The notes under the pieces: generated by a model
Seen by the model: the letters and a program-made list of their open reading frames with translations, nothing else
Database searches by the model: none
Told to the model about the DNA's origin: nothing
Part shown: one piece after another, positions 3,761 through 6,378 of the stretch
Numbering within the stretch: position 1 is the stretch's first letter
How the letters are laid out: each line of letters starts with the position of its first letter
Position numbers and translations under genes: made by a program
Source of the DNA: Bacillota bacterium
GTDB lineage: Bacteria > Bacillota > Clostridia > Lachnospirales > Lachnospiraceae
Length of the DNA stretch: 6,378 nucleotides
Direction: 5' to 3'
Assembly (NCBI GenBank): GCA_023424235.1
Contig: JAFAEB010000444.1
Location: 1-6,378, forward strand

Positions 3761-6378
3761 ATGAGCTTCATGAAAAAGTTGCAACGAATATGTTCTATCA
3801 TATTATGCATTTGCCTGATTGTGAATCCAGTTAGTCTATCTGCACAGTATGTTACGACAAATGAAAGTGTAACAAATACCAAAGAAAGTAGAATGAATGA
3901 AACTCAAGATGAAACCATTATAATGGAAGCAGAAAAATCCTTAGAAAAAAGTTTGAATTCTAGTGAACAAAGGAAAGATACCAAGGAAAATTTAATTACC
4001 AATGAAGATGCTAATTTAGGAGATTCAATCGTTCAAAACCTATTAAACGATCCAATCCCCTTCCCTACACAAGAAGAAATAATTGCGAATGATTACATAC
4101 TTTATTATGTTAATTGTGGAGCAACCATACTTAACCAAGTATCTCCTGGTGAAAGAATTGGGCTATTACAATCAATTACTGATAAAGAATACGGTACCGA
4201 TACAACAGGATATATTTGGGGGCATAGACCTAATGACAGTAATTCCAAGTATATGTCTGGTGGTGATAAGCTTAGTGTAAAAAAAGAAGACACTTTTTAT
4301 TATGTACCTACGAACATTACTTATGTATCTGGAGTAAGTGGCTTTTACTATGATTTTCAATTACCTGAAGGTGAATATGAAGTAACAGTGGGCTTTAAAA
4401 ATCCATGGTCAGGAAGAAGTGTTGATATTGTTTTGGAGGATAATACTACTGATAGTGCGGTTACTTTAGGACAAGGAGCTCTCGTTGAAAGAAAAAATAG
4501 AGTGGAAGTACTTGATGGTGAACTTAATATTTTTGTACATAATCCATTAAGAACAGATCAATATAAAGATCCGATTTTAAATTATATTATTGTAAGAGCA
4601 GTAGCTAGGTTTAATATGGAAGTATTGGATACTAAAATTAAAGTAATTGAACATAAATTAGAAGAAGCCATTGCAAATGGAGTTCAATATGCTACTGAGG
4701 CCCTTAGCGAACTTTATCTTGATCTTGCTTTTAGAGAAGATACCATTACACATATGAGAGAATTATTAGATGTAGCAAAAGGTATGGTAATTGAAGCTAG
4801 TGCATCACCTTCTCAAATCGAGGAAATGTGTAATAATCTTGATACTATGTTTACCAATCTAAGAACAATAACAACTTATAACTCTTTTACTGGTACAAAT
4901 GGTGATGTTTTAAAAGATACCAATGGTATTCCAGTTCAAGCACATGGGGGACAGGTTCAGTTCTTAAATGGAAAGTGGTGGTGGTATGGAGAAGATAAGA
5001 CGAAGGGATATCGAAGTAATGGTATCACTGCATATTCCTCAAATGATTTATACAATTGGACCTTTGAAGGATATGTAATGCGTACTCTAAATCGTAGAGA
5101 GCAGCTTGATAATGATGAATACTTCTCTAGTCTTTATGCATCATATACTCCTGAGCAAAAAGATCGAGTTTTTTTATGTATCAATGATTCCACTTCAGTA
5201 ATTGAGAGACCAAAAATGATTTACAATCAAAAAACAGGAAAATATGTTATTTGGTTTCATGCAGATGGCCCAACGGAAACAAGTAGTGCTAACTATGCAG
5301 CTGCTTGCGCAGGTGTTGCAATTAGTGATTCACCTACTGGACCATTTCAGTTTATTGATCGATATCGATTACATGTTGCTCCAGCTGATCAATTAACAGG
5401 AGCGTGGTACGAAAATAGTAAAGGCTTTGCTAGAGATATGAATCTCTTTATCGATGATGACAAAACAGCCTATATAATTTATTCAAGCGAAGAAAATATG
5501 ACCATGTTTATTTCTAGACTAAATGAGGATTATACCTACCTAGACGTATCTGTAGATGATGCTGTACATGGTGTTGATTTTGTTCGATTGTTTCCAGGTG
5601 CACAAAGAGAAGCACCAGCCATCTTTAAATATGAGGGTAAATACTATATGATTACATCCGGTGCAACAGGGTGGAGTCCAAATCAAGCTAGATATTGGGT
5701 TGCTGATTCTATCCTTGGAACATGGACGAATATGGGCGATCCTTGTATTGGGGATGATACGAAAACAACCTTCCAAAGTCAAAGTACAAATGTAATACCA
5801 TATGATAAAGACAGAGGCTTATATATTTACATGGGTGACAGATGGTTTTCTAATAACTTAGCAGACTCAAGATATATATGGTTACCAATTGAAATCACTC
5901 CAAGCTTAGGCATGCAAATAAAGTCATATTCCAATTGGACTCTAACCGATTTGGAACAGTTGTATACTCTTAAAGTGAATACTCCGATGGAGGAGATATA
6001 TTTTAATACGAATGATTTACCAACGAAATTAAATGTAGGAGTTTATGAGAATGGTTTTGCTGTGAATAAGGACTTGTCCGTTACTTGGAATGTATCACAA
6101 GCAATACCTACAGTCTTATCAACCGTTTCAGGTATCCTTGATGGTATAAATCGTGAAGTTATTGCCAAGCTTTTGATTATTCCTGATACATTAGAGTACT
6201 ATATCGATTCTGGTGCTTTGGAAGGGTCGGATACCTATGACAAAATTAAAGAAAGAGTTGACTTAGTAAATGAGACATATGATAAAGCTTATACAGAAGG
6301 TAGCTGGGGTTATACAAGTATTCTAGAAAAAGAAGGAGTTATTAACCCTGATATCGGTATCAAAATTGGATCTAGTAG
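3761..6378 (+). CDS. Secreted multimodular GH43 glycosidase (3' end outside window)
   Basis: This is the paralogue of the preceding gene and probably acts on the same polymer outside the cell. The frame runs from ATG 3761 off the right edge (872 full codons, no stop). A signal peptide (1-28, MKKLQR, hydrophobic core, likely cut after SLSA, no lipobox) is followed by a Ser/Thr/Asn/Glu-rich linker (30-108), the ILYYVNCGA module (111-280), a FIVAR-like helical segment (about 284-369) and a GH43 propeller (372-714). Key residues are H395-GG, WWWYGED (406-412), E482 of ERPK, D559 of RDMN, E617 of REAPAIF (expected general acid) and Q674 of SQST. Unlike its neighbour it continues into a bacterial Ig-like domain (about 735-808, with VTWN and the Big_4 pattern) and a new module starting LEYYIDSGA (811 on), so the whole protein is probably well over 900 residues. 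It could carry further binding or wall-attachment domains. Family assignment is firm; substrate is inferred. Confidence 0.88.
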   Translation, partial: MSFMKKLQRICSIILCICLIVNPVSLSAQYVTTNESVTNTKESRMNETQDETIIMEAEKSLEKSLNSSEQRKDTKENLITNEDANLGDSIVQNLLNDPIPFPTQEEIIANDYILYYVNCGATILNQVSPGERIGLLQSITDKEYGTDTTGYIWGHRPNDSNSKYMSGGDKLSVKKEDTFYYVPTNITYVSGVSGFYYDFQLPEGEYEVTVGFKNPWSGRSVDIVLEDNTTDSAVTLGQGALVERKNRVEVLDGELNIFVHNPLRTDQYKDPILNYIIVRAVARFNMEVLDTKIKVIEHKLEEAIANGVQYATEALSELYLDLAFREDTITHMRELLDVAKGMVIEASASPSQIEEMCNNLDTMFTNLRTITTYNSFTGTNGDVLKDTNGIPVQAHGGQVQFLNGKWWWYGEDKTKGYRSNGITAYSSNDLYNWTFEGYVMRTLNRREQLDNDEYFSSLYASYTPEQKDRVFLCINDSTSVIERPKMIYNQKTGKYVIWFHADGPTETSSANYAAACAGVAISDSPTGPFQFIDRYRLHVAPADQLTGAWYENSKGFARDMNLFIDDDKTAYIIYSSEENMTMFISRLNEDYTYLDVSVDDAVHGVDFVRLFPGAQREAPAIFKYEGKYYMITSGATGWSPNQARYWVADSILGTWTNMGDPCIGDDTKTTFQSQSTNVIPYDKDRGLYIYMGDRWFSNNLADSRYIWLPIEITPSLGMQIKSYSNWTLTDLEQLYTLKVNTPMEEIYFNTNDLPTKLNVGVYENGFAVNKDLSVTWNVSQAIPTVLSTVSGILDGINREVIAKLLIIPDTLEYYIDSGALEGSDTYDKIKERVDLVNETYDKAYTEGSWGYTSILEKEGVINPDIGIKIGSS
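4091..5902 (+). repeat. Tandem gene duplication, copy 2
   Basis: This is the partner of 1731-3542, collinear without insertions or deletions at protein level. The homology stops just after the GH43 domain, where copy 1 ends and copy 2 goes on into an Ig-like domain. Upstream, the signal regions and linkers are unrelated in sequence. Confidence 0.9.

Noticed and set aside
5540..5782. Reverse-strand 80-residue reading frame inside the second GH43 gene
   Set aside because: It is antisense to the conserved GH43 domain, has no recognisable motif and no supporting promoter; the other short reverse frames were rejected for the same reason.
1494..6378. Phage, toxin-antitoxin, defence or other mobile system
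   Set aside because: No transposase, recombinase, terminal repeats or defence-type domains are visible; the region is a carbohydrate-utilisation locus next to a housekeeping gene.

Overview
The DNA is AT-rich, with Shine-Dalgarno sites, RNase Y, a strong sigma-A-type promoter and secreted multidomain glycoside hydrolases. Together these point to a plant- or fibre-degrading clostridium of the Lachnospiraceae (Lachnoclostridium/Clostridium phytofermentans-like). This placement is an inference from protein style; no 16S or other marker is present.

Layout. (1) 1-1206: the 3' three quarters of rny, a housekeeping RNA-decay endonuclease, entering from the left edge. (2) 1207-1312: a structured 3' UTR ending in a strong intrinsic terminator, which isolates rny from what follows. 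(3) 1313-1493: a control region with a near-consensus extended -10 promoter and an operator-like palindrome at the expected transcription start. (4) 1494 (or 1443)-3605: a membrane-anchored protein with a sugar-binding-like N-terminal module, a helical linker and a GH43 five-bladed propeller. (5) 3606-3760: a second control region with two more copies of the operator-like motif. (6) 3761-6378: a secreted paralogue with the same three parts, extended by a bacterial Ig-like domain and the start of another module, running off the right edge.

The two hydrolase genes are a tandem duplication with a period of 2360 bp. They align without a single gap for about 604 residues. By hand count the GH43 domain is about 81% identical, the N-terminal module about 61%, and the helical linker only about 31%. 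Both GH43 domains keep a set of residues (HGG, WWWYGED, ERPK, RDMN, REAPAIF, SQST) that resembles the exo-beta-1,3-galactanase-type branch of GH43 rather than arabinanases or xylosidases. A galactan or arabinogalactan side-chain substrate is therefore the best guess, not a demonstrated one.

Both genes carry the same ATCGATTG(CA) motif at the same distance from a -10 box, so they are probably controlled together by a LacI-family regulator, possibly with CcpA. One enzyme would stay at the cell surface and the other would be released or wall-associated, a division of labour on one substrate. No mobile element, CRISPR array, tRNA or rRNA was seen.
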